The position numbers were made by a program, and so were the translations under genes. From Haloferula helveola (GTDB lineage: Bacteria; Verrucomicrobiota; Verrucomicrobiia; Verrucomicrobiales; Akkermansiaceae), in contig NZ_AP024702.1 in NCBI RefSeq assembly GCF_037076345.1, positions 3,286,001-3,350,000 of the forward strand: a stretch of 64,000 nucleotides of DNA. The letters run 5' to 3'. Under the pieces are notes generated by a model that did no database searches, was not told where the DNA came from, and saw only the letters and a list, made by a program, of their open reading frames with translations. Positions 15,462 through 23,143 of this stretch are shown in pieces. The first letter of the stretch is position 1. Each line of letters starts with the position of its first letter.

Positions 15462-17456
15462 CTATACACGCCACTCTTCTGGAATCAAGAACTCATCTTC
15501 GCCGTCCCGCCAGTTACCGATTAGCAGCACGTTCTTGCAGCTCTCCCACACAAGGCTACCAGCGTGTTCAGTCACAATGATCTGTAGTTCATTATCCGTA
15601 TTTGTAAGCATTTGATCAAGGGCTAGGAAGATACGGCGGACGCCTTTGATGTCTTCTGACAATTGCAATTCGCCTTTGCCTTTTGGTGCTTCATCAAGCG
15701 CGGGCCACTCTTCTGGGAAGTAGACCTGACTTGGCTGATCAATAACCAAAAACGTAGGGACTGGGTTGTTAGCAAGTTTCAAAAAGTACTCATGCAAGGC
15801 AAGAAAAGTTGCTATGTGATAACCTACCCAGTTCTGACCACTCCCGACTTCCCACAAGTAGTCGGTTCTTCCGCTTTTGCTTTGAAACTTCAGAGTCAGT
15901 TCTTTGGCGTCCAATGTCGGGTTTTCGTCTTGGTGTTCGAGCATCAGCAGCTTCGCGTAAGACTCGATCCCTCTTGAAACACTCTCCAATGCGCTCATCA
16001 ACCGCCTTTTGCGAACCCCTGGATCGAGCTTACGTTTGAGTACAGAAATGAGCTCATTCAAGCGCGCAAGCTCCCTCACTTTGTCTCCGCCATCTTCGGC
16101 CGCATCAATGTTGTTGAGTGCTTCCTGAACGCGACCAGCGAACAAATAGACATTTCTAACGCGCTGGCGTTGCTTTACGATTTGCTCTGTTTGGCCTTCA
16201 AGTTCGGCTCTCTTCTTTCGAACAACCCTCAAATTGGATTCGAGAGTCCGAAGTTCCTCCCGGATCTCTGCTTTCTCTTTGTCTAGATTGGACGGAGCAA
16301 CCGCTGCTGAGCGTGATAGCTTCGCAACTTCATCGGCAAGATCCTCAAGCTGGGCAAGCTCATCTAATGCACGCGCGTTACTGTTCCCGCATACGGGGCA
16401 CTGGCAATCTTCTGCGAGCTTCTTTTTAAGCCAATTTGTGCCGCTAAGTCGGTCTTCCTGCTGTGCCAGCTCAGATCTAAATTCGCCAACCGAATCGGCC
16501 AGAACGTCGAGCTGCGCTAGTCTTCTCCGGAGATCACCTATTCGACGGGTATGCTCCTCGTCCGTGGCTATCGTGCGTCGCAATACCTCGACTGCATTTT
16601 CAGTGGCTCCCTCTGGGACGTCTGGCAAATTGAGTTCTTTGAGGTTGTCCGGAACCTTTCTGAGCTCCACTAGGTAGCGCTCAAGGCGCCAACCATCCTC
16701 GGGTTCAGGCGAGCCCATAAGGAGTCCAACTTCCTTAGCCTGAAAGTAAAAACTTTGCACTTCGGCAGACCATGCGTCGACCGCGCGAGTTCGCTTCTCG
16801 TGCTCCCGACGAACCCTAGCATATTGACGCTCAAGATCTCGCAGTTCGCGTTCGTCTGCGAGGGTTCCAGCATCGACCGCACCCAATACAAGAGGAAAAA
16901 TGTGAGTCAGCGTTTCTCTGTGCTCTGTCGTATCAGCTTTGTAAAAGAGCGTAAATGGGTTGGCGACGATGTGCTGCGGTTGGAAATTGAAGGCAGCCAT
17001 ATCTCTGAAACTGGGCCTTGATGCATAGCCAGGGTTGCCATCGGCGTCTGAGAAGTCGAGCGTAGGGAGTCGGGCGATTTGATTCATCCGGTTCTTGAAG
17101 TCTTCGACCCTGGCGTTCTTCTCCGGATGTTCGGGAGGCATCAGGTCGACTCCCTCTTCCCAGTATAAGTCGGAGGTGCTTTTGCGGTCACCTGGATTCC
17201 GCCTTGCAATGATCATCTCCAGATTCCGAAGCTGAATGTGAAGTCCGAACCATTCCGACAGGTCTCGAATCATACCAACGGGAATTGAGCACTTGTTGCT
17301 TCCAAGGCAGTAGTCGATGATCCAACTGATACTAGATTTGCCGCTGGCGCTCTGTCCGGTAATTACGTTGATTCGATCGGTGGCAAATTCGATAATTCTC
17401 GGTGTCTTTGTTTGATTCTTCGGCCAAAGGATGACCTTGATGATTGCCAGTTTCAT
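15462..17456 (-). CDS. DUF3732 SMC/Rad50-like ATPase of an ABC-three-component system
   Basis: A 664-residue ATPase. Walker A is GQSASGKS (residues 34-41). Two long coiled-coil arms (about 195-345 and 365-455) meet at a zinc-hook-like CQCPVCGN (Cys351, 353, 356). The ABC signature region is EVGSGQNWVGYHIATFLALHEYF (in pieces EVGSGQNWVGYH and FLALHEYF, about 535-560), Walker B is FLVIDQPSQVYFP (Asp573), and the switch His is in QIIVTEHA. DUF3732 is the ATPase of one class of ABC-3C conflict systems, thought to sense invading DNA or altered chromosome structure and trigger a partner effector. It is the last gene of the three-gene operon; its ATG directly follows the middle-component stop. Confidence 0.9.
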   Translation of the reverse strand: MKLAIIKVILWPKNQTKTPRIIEFATDRINVITGQSASGKSSISWIIDYCLGSNKCSIPVGMIRDLSEWFGLHIQLRNLEMIIARRNPGDRKSTSDLYWEEGVDLMPPEHPEKNARVEDFKNRMNQIARLPTLDFSDADGNPGYASRPSFRDMAAFNFQPQHIVANPFTLFYKADTTEHRETLTHIFPLVLGAVDAGTLADERELRDLERQYARVRREHEKRTRAVDAWSAEVQSFYFQAKEVGLLMGSPEPEDGWRLERYLVELRKVPDNLKELNLPDVPEGATENAVEVLRRTIATDEEHTRRIGDLRRRLAQLDVLADSVGEFRSELAQQEDRLSGTNWLKKKLAEDCQCPVCGNSNARALDELAQLEDLADEVAKLSRSAAVAPSNLDKEKAEIREELRTLESNLRVVRKKRAELEGQTEQIVKQRQRVRNVYLFAGRVQEALNNIDAAEDGGDKVRELARLNELISVLKRKLDPGVRKRRLMSALESVSRGIESYAKLLMLEHQDENPTLDAKELTLKFQSKSGRTDYLWEVGSGQNWVGYHIATFLALHEYFLKLANNPVPTFLVIDQPSQVYFPEEWPALDEAPKGKGELQLSEDIKGVRRIFLALDQMLTNTDNELQIIVTEHAGSLVWESCKNVLLIGNWRDGEDEFLIPEEWRV

Positions 17457-17942
17457 TCAGAATTTCAAATTGAGTATTGAACACAGCCGTGAAAAGCTCA
17501 GCTCCGCAATTGCGTGACCGATCCGCTTGCTGGCTGCCAAAATGTTTTTGACTTCCTGATTAGCGTGCTGGATTGGATGGCGATTTGTGTATGGGACAAG
17601 GGGACGATCATGCACGGGGTCCAAGGTGATCAAGCCTGATGCGGCAGCCAAACTTATGGAGGCTAGGGTCAGATCGGATAGTTCCTCAACCCGTTCCTGG
17701 AGACCGAAGGGAATCTCCCGATTCTCGGACAAAGATTTTATCAATGCTCCCTGTAGATTCTTGGTGGCCAGTGTCTCGGCTGTCCGGGAATGGAGTGCTA
17801 GCGGGAGAATAACAAATGATGCTGCAAAAGGAAGCCCGTTGATTTGGCTGCTCTTTTTGTAGCAAGCCTTGGTTGCGGTCCATATTGCTTCCGCGCCCAG
17901 AATGGGATTCTGAATAGCGTTCTTCTCGAAGAACAAATTCAT
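17457..17942 (-). CDS. ABC-three-component middle component
   Basis: A 161-residue helical protein: EKNAIQNPILGAEAIWTATKACYKKS, then GLPFAASFVILPLALH (conserved PFxxxFLVLPLVLH-like block of middle components), then helices through NILAASKRIGHAIAELS. The order effector/CTD - middle component - DUF3732 ATPase and the 4-base overlap with the upstream gene are diagnostic of ABC-3C operons. In such systems the middle component is thought to bridge ATPase and effector. No catalytic motif is seen. Confidence 0.85.
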   Translation of the reverse strand: MNLFFEKNAIQNPILGAEAIWTATKACYKKSSQINGLPFAASFVILPLALHSRTAETLATKNLQGALIKSLSENREIPFGLQERVEELSDLTLASISLAAASGLITLDPVHDRPLVPYTNRHPIQHANQEVKNILAASKRIGHAIAELSFSRLCSILNLKF

Positions 17943-19129
17943 GCAGTTTCTTGCAAAAGGGTTTCAAGCATTGCTTCAAAGCGTGGATGCCACCCGACTT
18001 CGATCTCGTGGGCGAGGCGGTGGTATGCTCCAGAAGTGAAATACTGATGCTGTGTGTCGATCCCACCGAGCGGAGCGAGATAGTCATTTGTGGTGGTGCT
18101 GTAGATCCGAAATCCACGATTCTCTTCTGAATCGGATGCGTGTAGCCTCTCGATTCTATCCCTGATCGCTCGCCAACGCCTAACGAGTTCATTGCGGAAA
18201 TCTTCGATGTGAGATGTCGTGATCGCCCCTTGACGCAATAGTCTACTCATCTCAGATGAGTACCGTATGAAGTCTGTAATCGCCGGTGTAATTTGGGATT
18301 CCTCGATGGCGATGAGTTGCAGCTGACGCACGAACGCATAGGCGCGCTTTTCTGCGATCTCCTCCTTGCTTACAGGTATGAGATTCTCACTCTTTTCCCT
18401 CCACTGTTGGCGACGGAGAGATTCTAGGATAGTGTGATACTCGTCATTGAAGTCGGCCTGCTCAATCCAAGCTGGTTCCTGCCTTCGCCATGAATCCATG
18501 CAGACTCGTTGGATCCATCCCAGTAAGGAATTGCATATTTGACGAGAGCTGTTACGGGCCCAGGTTGGGAATCGGAGTTTGTCTGCCAGCTGATCGTCCA
18601 AGGCACTCCCAATGGAGAGGCTGTCTTGGTCGTACAACGAGATTTTTTGGATCAGTTGCAAAAGCAGCTGTTCATTCACCCGGAAGACCCGTTCGGAGAG
18701 AAGCTGGATTGCAAGCGGCGCACTTTGCGCAGTTTCCTTCAGAGTGTTAAATACCGTCGTAGCTGCTTTGATGCCTTTCGCCTCTGATATTGTTCGTGCG
18801 AGTCCGGCTCCAACAGGCCGATTGGTTACGAGGTGGAATTCACTTATGGCTGGGTTTGCACTGCCATTGGCTGCAGATTCAGCCCAGATCATCAATGTAT
18901 TCCAGAGCGCATTTGAGGTGTCGCCGAATGGGGTTCCCGTGGGCTGTATGCTATGCTTGTCCTGTTCGTAGATCGTTCCGGAGGGGGAGCGCGAAACGAC
19001 GTCGTCACAGGTTTCTATCCCAACGATTCCGCCGGCCTCATTGTCGGCTAGTCGCAAAAGCGCGCGTTCAAATTGAAACGCGTAGCCGGCAAATGGTCCA
19101 GGAGCACTGTGCTTGGATTTAGGCGCCAT
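17939..19129 (-). CDS. ABC-three-component effector/C-terminal-domain (CTD) protein
   Basis: A 396-residue protein, first gene of the operon. The N-terminal 130 residues (FAGYAFQFERALLRLAD, then GIVGIETCDDVVSR and TIYEQDKHSI) look like a PD-(D/E)xK or DUF4297-type nuclease strand pattern: an acidic strand followed by E-x-D-K. That resemblance is inference. The C-terminal part (about 290-396) has the hallmarks of ABC-3C CTDs: FRNELVRRWRAIRDR, then HQYFTSGAYHRLAHEIEVGWHPRFEAM. It would be the toxic or nucleolytic arm released when the ATPase senses infection. It overlaps the middle component by ATGA. Confidence 0.82.
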   Translation of the reverse strand: MAPKSKHSAPGPFAGYAFQFERALLRLADNEAGGIVGIETCDDVVSRSPSGTIYEQDKHSIQPTGTPFGDTSNALWNTLMIWAESAANGSANPAISEFHLVTNRPVGAGLARTISEAKGIKAATTVFNTLKETAQSAPLAIQLLSERVFRVNEQLLLQLIQKISLYDQDSLSIGSALDDQLADKLRFPTWARNSSRQICNSLLGWIQRVCMDSWRRQEPAWIEQADFNDEYHTILESLRRQQWREKSENLIPVSKEEIAEKRAYAFVRQLQLIAIEESQITPAITDFIRYSSEMSRLLRQGAITTSHIEDFRNELVRRWRAIRDRIERLHASDSEENRGFRIYSTTTNDYLAPLGGIDTQHQYFTSGAYHRLAHEIEVGWHPRFEAMLETLLQETA

Positions 19130-19321
19130 CGAGTATTCTGATCCCGAAGTATGCTGAGGTGCTGCTGATTCCAGTCAAGCTAGAGCTCGAGAGCAGTCCC
19201 GCTCTTTTCGGGCCATGCGCTCTCCGATCTCATTCTGCCAAGCTGGGCATGGCAGAACCATGGCACGGCCGAGTTGCTTGGGGCTTGCCAAAGTGAGGCC
19301 CATTTTGTAGCCAGAATGGTG

Positions 19322-19345
19322 TGAACAGAATGCGTATTCTGTTCA
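19322..19345 (-). repeat. Right 24-bp recombination-site-like palindrome
   Basis: Exact reverse complement of 14810-14833: arms TGAACAGAAT/ATTCTGTTCA around GCGT instead of ACGC. It lies 192 bases beyond the start of the effector gene, upstream of the ABC-3C operon. Flanking bases on either side do not match those of the left site. Confidence 0.85.
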
Positions 19346-19424
19346 CTTTCAAGGAGAAACACCGTTCGCCGGCGTCCTCAGTATCAGGCTTCCCCATGCT
19401 CGCTCGCTCCTTCAGGCTGGGAGC

Positions 19425-19715
19425 ATGTCAGAGGCACCCAAACAAAGCTACCTGATCGGTTACGATCTGAACGCTCCGGGGAAGGACTACAAGGAACTGA
19501 TCGAGGCGATTAAGGAGTTGGCCGACGGGGTTTGGTGGCACAACTTGGATTCCACGTGGATCATCCGCCACCCGGGACCGGCGAAAGTCATTCTGGAAGC
19601 CCTGCAGGCCCATGTTGATGACAATGACGAGCTTCTCGTCGTGGGGCTCACTGGCGAAGGTGCTTGGACCGGGTTTTCCGCTTCCGGCTCGAAATGGCTC
19701 TGGAACCGGCTCTAA
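19425..19715 (+). CDS. Stand-alone Cas2-like small protein ('SinR family')
   Basis: A 96-residue protein with a ferredoxin-like pattern: YLIGYDLNAPGKDYKELIEAIKEL, then WWHNLDSTWIIRH, then DNDELLVVGLTGEGAWTGFS. These are the signatures of small orphan proteins often labelled 'SinR family', whose fold is that of Cas2/VapD. It has no relation to the Bacillus SinR repressor and no CRISPR array or cas1 is nearby. Function is unknown; orphan Cas2-like proteins are commonly found on mobile elements. It lies just outside the right site of the ABC-3C cassette. Confidence 0.8.
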   Translation: MSEAPKQSYLIGYDLNAPGKDYKELIEAIKELADGVWWHNLDSTWIIRHPGPAKVILEALQAHVDDNDELLVVGLTGEGAWTGFSASGSKWLWNRL

Positions 19716-19746
19716 GGAAGTCTTGCCGGAGTGTCCCGGCCTCATC

Positions 19747-20805
19747 TTAAGCCGGGGCGGAGTGGATCATTCCTGACCATCCGCCGCGGCTATGTATTCC
19801 GGAGTCGATCAGAACTGGCCGGTGCATGCTGCGGTCCCGTAGGTCCGCGACATTCTCCATGACCCATCTCGGGGGGCCGGAGTAAGATGGTATCTGCCAA
19901 TCCTCGAGGGAGTGGCCGAGCTTCGAAGCCATGATCGCGAGCTGAAGACGGAGTTGCCCGATCAGATCCTGCGCCCGACGCTGGGGCAGCGAGATCAGGA
20001 ACCTCACGTCGTCTGCCGCCCAAACCGATCCCGCGGCACATTCCTGAAAAGCGAAGTAGGATTCTCGCGTGTGGACGCAGATGGTTTTGCCCAAGGCGTT
20101 AAAGACTTGGTGATGACTCGGGAGCTCCCAAAGTTGGGCCTTCCCGGCGCGCCCGGCGCGACCCGCGGCTTCCATGTGCATGTGCAGGAAGTCGATGAAT
20201 TGCTCGACGTGAGGTTTCAGTCGCTCGGATGAGCACCCGATCTCCGCTCTCCAGCAGCTATCCAGAGGTAGGGAGATCTCGCGCCGCTCGTTAGCGATAT
20301 CCCTCACGGGAGCCGGAACCACGAAGTGGATCCTTATGCCCCGATCCATAGCCTCGATCAGCGCCTTCAGGAACTCGGGGTCGGCGTGCGCGAGCTCATC
20401 AGGCAGCTCGGAAAATATCAGGATCACCGTGTCGCTGCCGTCGAGTTCACGGAGAACCTCGGCAACGCCCGGAATCACCGAACGCTTCAGCGAGTGCCCC
20501 TGCTCGAATGACGATTCGACCAATTCCTCAAGGGCGGCGGGCAGACGCGATTTGCCCTTCGCGCGCTTGGGCGCTCGTGGCGTCAGCAGTTCATCCACTT
20601 CCATTTCCAGCGCGGCCGCCAGATGCTGGGCGAATCCGCCCTTCGAATTTCTTCCCTCGATAAGGGCCTGCAGCTTGCGGGACAGGCTGCTCGGACTCAT
20701 GTCGAGACGCGCCGCCAAGGCATCTTGGGTCGGAATCCCCACCGATAGCATTTTCTCCCGAATGTGGGACTTGAGACTCCGGGCTTCCGGGATTTGTGAG
20801 CTCAT
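19747..20805 (-). CDS. XRE-type HTH regulator with unknown C-terminal domain
   Basis: A 352-residue protein. The ATG at 20805 has a GGAGG box nine bases upstream, so I prefer it to the longer frame from 20979. Residues about 14-75 are a Cro/CI-type HTH (TQDALAARLDMSPSSLSRKLQAL, in two pieces DALAARLDMS and SSLSRKLQAL) with a following FAQHLAAALEMEVDELL. The remaining 250 residues have alternating strands and helices (TVILIFSELPDELAH, IRIHFVVPAPVRDI, FLISLPQRRAQDLIGQLRLQ) that I do not recognise. It is divergent from the 21143 gene, which it may regulate through the 337-bp spacer. Confidence 0.75.
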   Translation of the reverse strand: MSSQIPEARSLKSHIREKMLSVGIPTQDALAARLDMSPSSLSRKLQALIEGRNSKGGFAQHLAAALEMEVDELLTPRAPKRAKGKSRLPAALEELVESSFEQGHSLKRSVIPGVAEVLRELDGSDTVILIFSELPDELAHADPEFLKALIEAMDRGIRIHFVVPAPVRDIANERREISLPLDSCWRAEIGCSSERLKPHVEQFIDFLHMHMEAAGRAGRAGKAQLWELPSHHQVFNALGKTICVHTRESYFAFQECAAGSVWAADDVRFLISLPQRRAQDLIGQLRLQLAIMASKLGHSLEDWQIPSYSGPPRWVMENVADLRDRSMHRPVLIDSGIHSRGGWSGMIHSAPA

Positions 20806-21142
20806 TTGTATACCTCCGTCGCCTTCCGATGCAGCCCCCACGGCACACAGAGCCCGCGTGTTGCCACGCAGTTGCCTGTTGTCCGGAGCTGCACCCGATA
20901 AGCTGATTGAAACTTGTGAAAGTTGGCTGGTTCCCTCGAACAGTCGCCACCGGCCGCGCGAGGGGTCGGGAACATGCAAAAGACTGGAAGCAATTGCAAT
21001 ACAATTTCAGAATATTTCCAAAAATTGCACCAGTTTCGCTCCCTCTTTCTGGTTGGATATGCAATTCTTAGACATGAAGCGCAAAAATCATCACCCCAAT
21101 CGGATTGACACTGAACCACGAATCCCGCTACAAGAACCTTTA
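20806..21142. promoter_or_regulatory. Divergent spacer between XRE regulator and unknown gene
   Basis: No convincing gene. An AT-rich block at about 20988-21025 contains GCAATTGC (palindrome) and further AATT/ATTGC words, a plausible operator. TTGACA at 21105-21110, followed 18 bases later by TACAAG, could be a sigma-70 promoter for the plus-strand gene; it would leave almost no leader. Confidence 0.35.
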
Positions 21143-21748
21143 ATGGATCTTAACTATCAGGAGTTCCTGAATTTGGAGCATGGATTTCCGGCAGGCCCAC
21201 CGGGCGCCACCGAAGGACAGAATCCCGACACGCGGGGACGCGAAGTGGTGTCCAAGTGGCTACGTGCCGCCAAGGCTCACGAAAGCGAGGCTGACGATGA
21301 GATCGCCCAGTTGCTGCGCTCCCGGTTCCGCCCAGCCAAACCCGGTACCCAGATCCAAGCGAGCTTTGCTCTGGAAGGGAGGGCCCGGGCGATGAACGCC
21401 GTCTATTCCGAGGCCTACTCCCAGTATCTGATCTACACCTATTCGGTGGATGGGGGAGATGCCGGACGGAGCCAACCGCTGCCGACAGGCGACTACGAGT
21501 CCTTCATCGTCGCCTCTGACGGGAGGGTCCGGGGATTCTCAAGGATCCGTGAGGAGCATTTTCCGGCATTTCTGGCCGGGAAGCTTGGTGCGGACGCCGT
21601 CGAGGAGCTGATCCCTGGTAAGGATACCGCTGCTCGGAGGGAGGCGCTCAGACGCGTCTACGTTTTGCTGCAGGCCGCCGCCGCAGGTGACTTGGCCGAG
21701 ATCAGCTCAGCTCCACAAGGTAGCGCCGCCCCGAGCGTTCAACGCTGA
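21143..21748 (+). CDS. Hypothetical protein, divergent partner of XRE regulator
   Basis: A 201-residue protein from the ATG at 21143 (an in-frame ATG at 21074 gives 23 more residues and cannot be excluded; no strong ribosome site helps either). It is soluble and acidic: LNYQEFLNLEHGF, WLRAAKAHESEADDEIAQLLRSRF, YLIYTYSVDGGD, GRVRGFSRIREEHFPAFLAGKLG. I do not recognise it. Head-to-head with the XRE gene and tail-to-tail (47-base overlap) with the next small gene. Confidence 0.55.
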   Translation: MDLNYQEFLNLEHGFPAGPPGATEGQNPDTRGREVVSKWLRAAKAHESEADDEIAQLLRSRFRPAKPGTQIQASFALEGRARAMNAVYSEAYSQYLIYTYSVDGGDAGRSQPLPTGDYESFIVASDGRVRGFSRIREEHFPAFLAGKLGADAVEELIPGKDTAARREALRRVYVLLQAAAAGDLAEISSAPQGSAAPSVQR

Positions 21749-22052
21749 CTGTCCCGCCGAATCTCGCGATCGCCCACCGGCGGATTTCAAACAGCTCGTT
21801 GAACGGATTGATCCAAGAAGGCGCGTAGCGACGGAAATCGGCTTCGCTAAGAACCAAGGTTCCGAACTGCTGGTCGGAGGGACCGTGGCGGCGCGTATTC
21901 TTCACAACGATCCGAGCATCGGCAGATTGCAGGATGCGCCTGCGGGTCAGGCCCAGCGTAAGCCGGTGCTCGCGGATGCTGATCTGGTTCCTCCGTACGG
22001 TTTCAACCTCATCTCGCAGTAGAGGCTGGTATGCTATAGGTGTTTTCATCAT
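21702..22052 (-). CDS. Hypothetical 116-residue protein
   Basis: A basic small protein with ordered strand/helix content: LLRDEVETVRRNQISIREHRLTLGL, then ILQSADARIVVKNTRR, then NPFNELFEIRRWAIARFGGTVSVERSGRRYLVELS (pieces quoted short: FEIRRWAIARFGG and GRRYLVELS). No signal peptide or membrane helix. I could not assign a family. Its 3' end overlaps the convergent 21143 gene by 47 bases, so one of the two ends might be wrong, although both frames look coding. Confidence 0.45.
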   Translation of the reverse strand: MMKTPIAYQPLLRDEVETVRRNQISIREHRLTLGLTRRRILQSADARIVVKNTRRHGPSDQQFGTLVLSEADFRRYAPSWINPFNELFEIRRWAIARFGGTVSVERSGRRYLVELS

Positions 22053-22317
22053 GTTCTTCAGGCATGGTTACGGCTTCGAGCTTTGCGGGGCGTCGTTTGA
22101 AACGTTGCAATTTTTTTGCCGAGATGAAAGCAGAATCCCGTGCAAATCGCAAAAATGACGGTCTGTGCCGCAATATTGGCGAAAAGCAACAAAAAGGTTC
22201 CTGTTGCGCGTCGCAGCCCCCACCTGTTAGGCCACAAAGTTCCCCTGTGCGTCCCGGTCGGATTGGGCGATTAGGGCGAAGGCTTTCGCCTCTGGTGCCG
22301 ACCGTATTCGTCTTCCG

Positions 22318-22551
22318 CTAGGCTGGGCCTTCGGGCGTAAGGGCCGCTGCTGCCTTGAGCCTGATCTTTTCGAGCGCCTCCGTTCTGCTCTTCACAAGCA
22401 TCGCCTTCATGGCTTCCGGACGATCACTCTGTTCGATTTCCCGGATCGCTTCAGCGGTCGACCTCTCGGCCTCGGCGAGAATGTCCGATATCCTGCTCCT
22501 CGATTGCTGGATGGAGGGGAGTCGTTTGCGGAAGTCCTCGTTGTCCGGAAT
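22318..22551 (-). CDS. Small coiled-coil protein, non-ATG start or 5'-damaged; paralogue of the next upstream gene
   Basis: The minus strand reads a clear 77-codon charged helical frame (FRKRLPSIQQSRSRISDILAE, then AIREIEQSDRPEAMKAMLVKSR), ending TAG at 22318. The segment EIEQSDRPEAMKAMLV resembles IEETNGSDRPPEMKKLLLQ in the protein at 22614-23120, so the two look like paralogues in one operon. The frame has no ATG, GTG or TTG: a TGA lies just upstream, and the first codon after it with a properly spaced AAGGAG box is ATT at 22551. Either ATT is used as a rare start, or a one-base change has separated the frame from the ATG at 22558. Confidence 0.45.
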   Translation of the reverse strand: MPDNEDFRKRLPSIQQSRSRISDILAEAERSTAEAIREIEQSDRPEAMKAMLVKSRTEALEKIRLKAAAALTPEGPA

Positions 22552-22613
22552 CTCTCATCTCCTTCTTTGTCTACTTCCCTGTCATTCTAACAGGAGTTGG
22601 CATCCAAGGCAAC

Positions 22614-23120
22614 CTACTGCGTAAGCCGCGAGACCTCCTTGTTCAGAGCTTCGATGTCGGCGTAGTAGCGCTGGAGAAGCAGTTTTTTCATCTCCGGGGG
22701 GCGATCACTGCCGTTGGTCTCCTCGATCTTCCGGAAGATGTTCTCCAAGGCGGACTCGTAGGTGAGCTGGATCTGATCCTGTGTCCGGGTGTAGACCTCA
22801 AGCAGGCTGACTTCAAGCAACGCCCTGATCTTGTTCTGGGTATCCTTGATCGAAGCTTCGGACAGCTCCTTGGCCGCCTCGACCGACTCCCTGAGCTTCT
22901 CCCTGAGGATGTCCCTCTTCGCGGCCCCGCCCATGCTCGCCGCCTTCACCCGGTGAGCGAAGTCCAGCCAGCTCACCGCAGCACCCTCGATACCCCTCTC
23001 GATCTGCTTGTACGACGAGTGGGAAGACAGTGCGATCTCGTCCGAAGGTCGGGAAGGAAGATCACGCTTCGGTTGAGGGCGTAGGGAGGGCGAATGCCGT
23101 GGCTCAAGTGGTTCGGTCAT
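22614..23120 (-). CDS. Charged coiled-coil protein of the mobilization region
   Basis: A 168-residue protein from the ATG at 23120; the frame upstream is Arg-rich and not protein-like. After a Pro/Arg-rich, probably disordered start (about 1-30) it is nearly all helix: YKQIERGIEGAAVSWLDFAHRV, REKLRESVEAAKELSEAS, YESALENIFRKIEET, LLLQRYYADIEALNKEVSRLT. Function unknown. It lies 23 bases after the two-helix membrane protein and probably shares its transcript; products of the pair may interact through coiled coils. Confidence 0.6.
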   Translation of the reverse strand: MTEPLEPRHSPSLRPQPKRDLPSRPSDEIALSSHSSYKQIERGIEGAAVSWLDFAHRVKAASMGGAAKRDILREKLRESVEAAKELSEASIKDTQNKIRALLEVSLLEVYTRTQDQIQLTYESALENIFRKIEETNGSDRPPEMKKLLLQRYYADIEALNKEVSRLTQ

Positions 23121-23143
23121 GGTTGTTGGTGGTGTGCGTCTGC

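Larger units (their letters stand above)
14810..19345. mobile_element. Cassette bounded by inverted 24-bp sites: tyrosine recombinase plus ABC-three-component system
   Basis: The same 24-bp near-palindrome occurs at both ends, in opposite orientation (14810-14833 and 19322-19345). Between them are a 189-residue tyrosine recombinase just inside the left site, and three minus-strand genes forming an ABC-three-component operon. Base composition inside is visibly less GC-rich than in flanking genes. I infer a mobile or invertible defence cassette. The central bases differ between sites only by orientation, as expected for a recombinase crossover. Confidence 0.7.

Noticed and set aside
19425..19715. 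Possible CRISPR-Cas locus because of the Cas2-like protein
   Set aside because: No repeats, cas1 or other cas genes within reach; it is an orphan family member.
22355..22624. 89-codon plus-strand frame (MSLIFSSAS...)
   Set aside because: The minus strand encodes a paralogue of the next gene here; the plus-strand reading is its shadow, rich in Ser/Leu without a domain.
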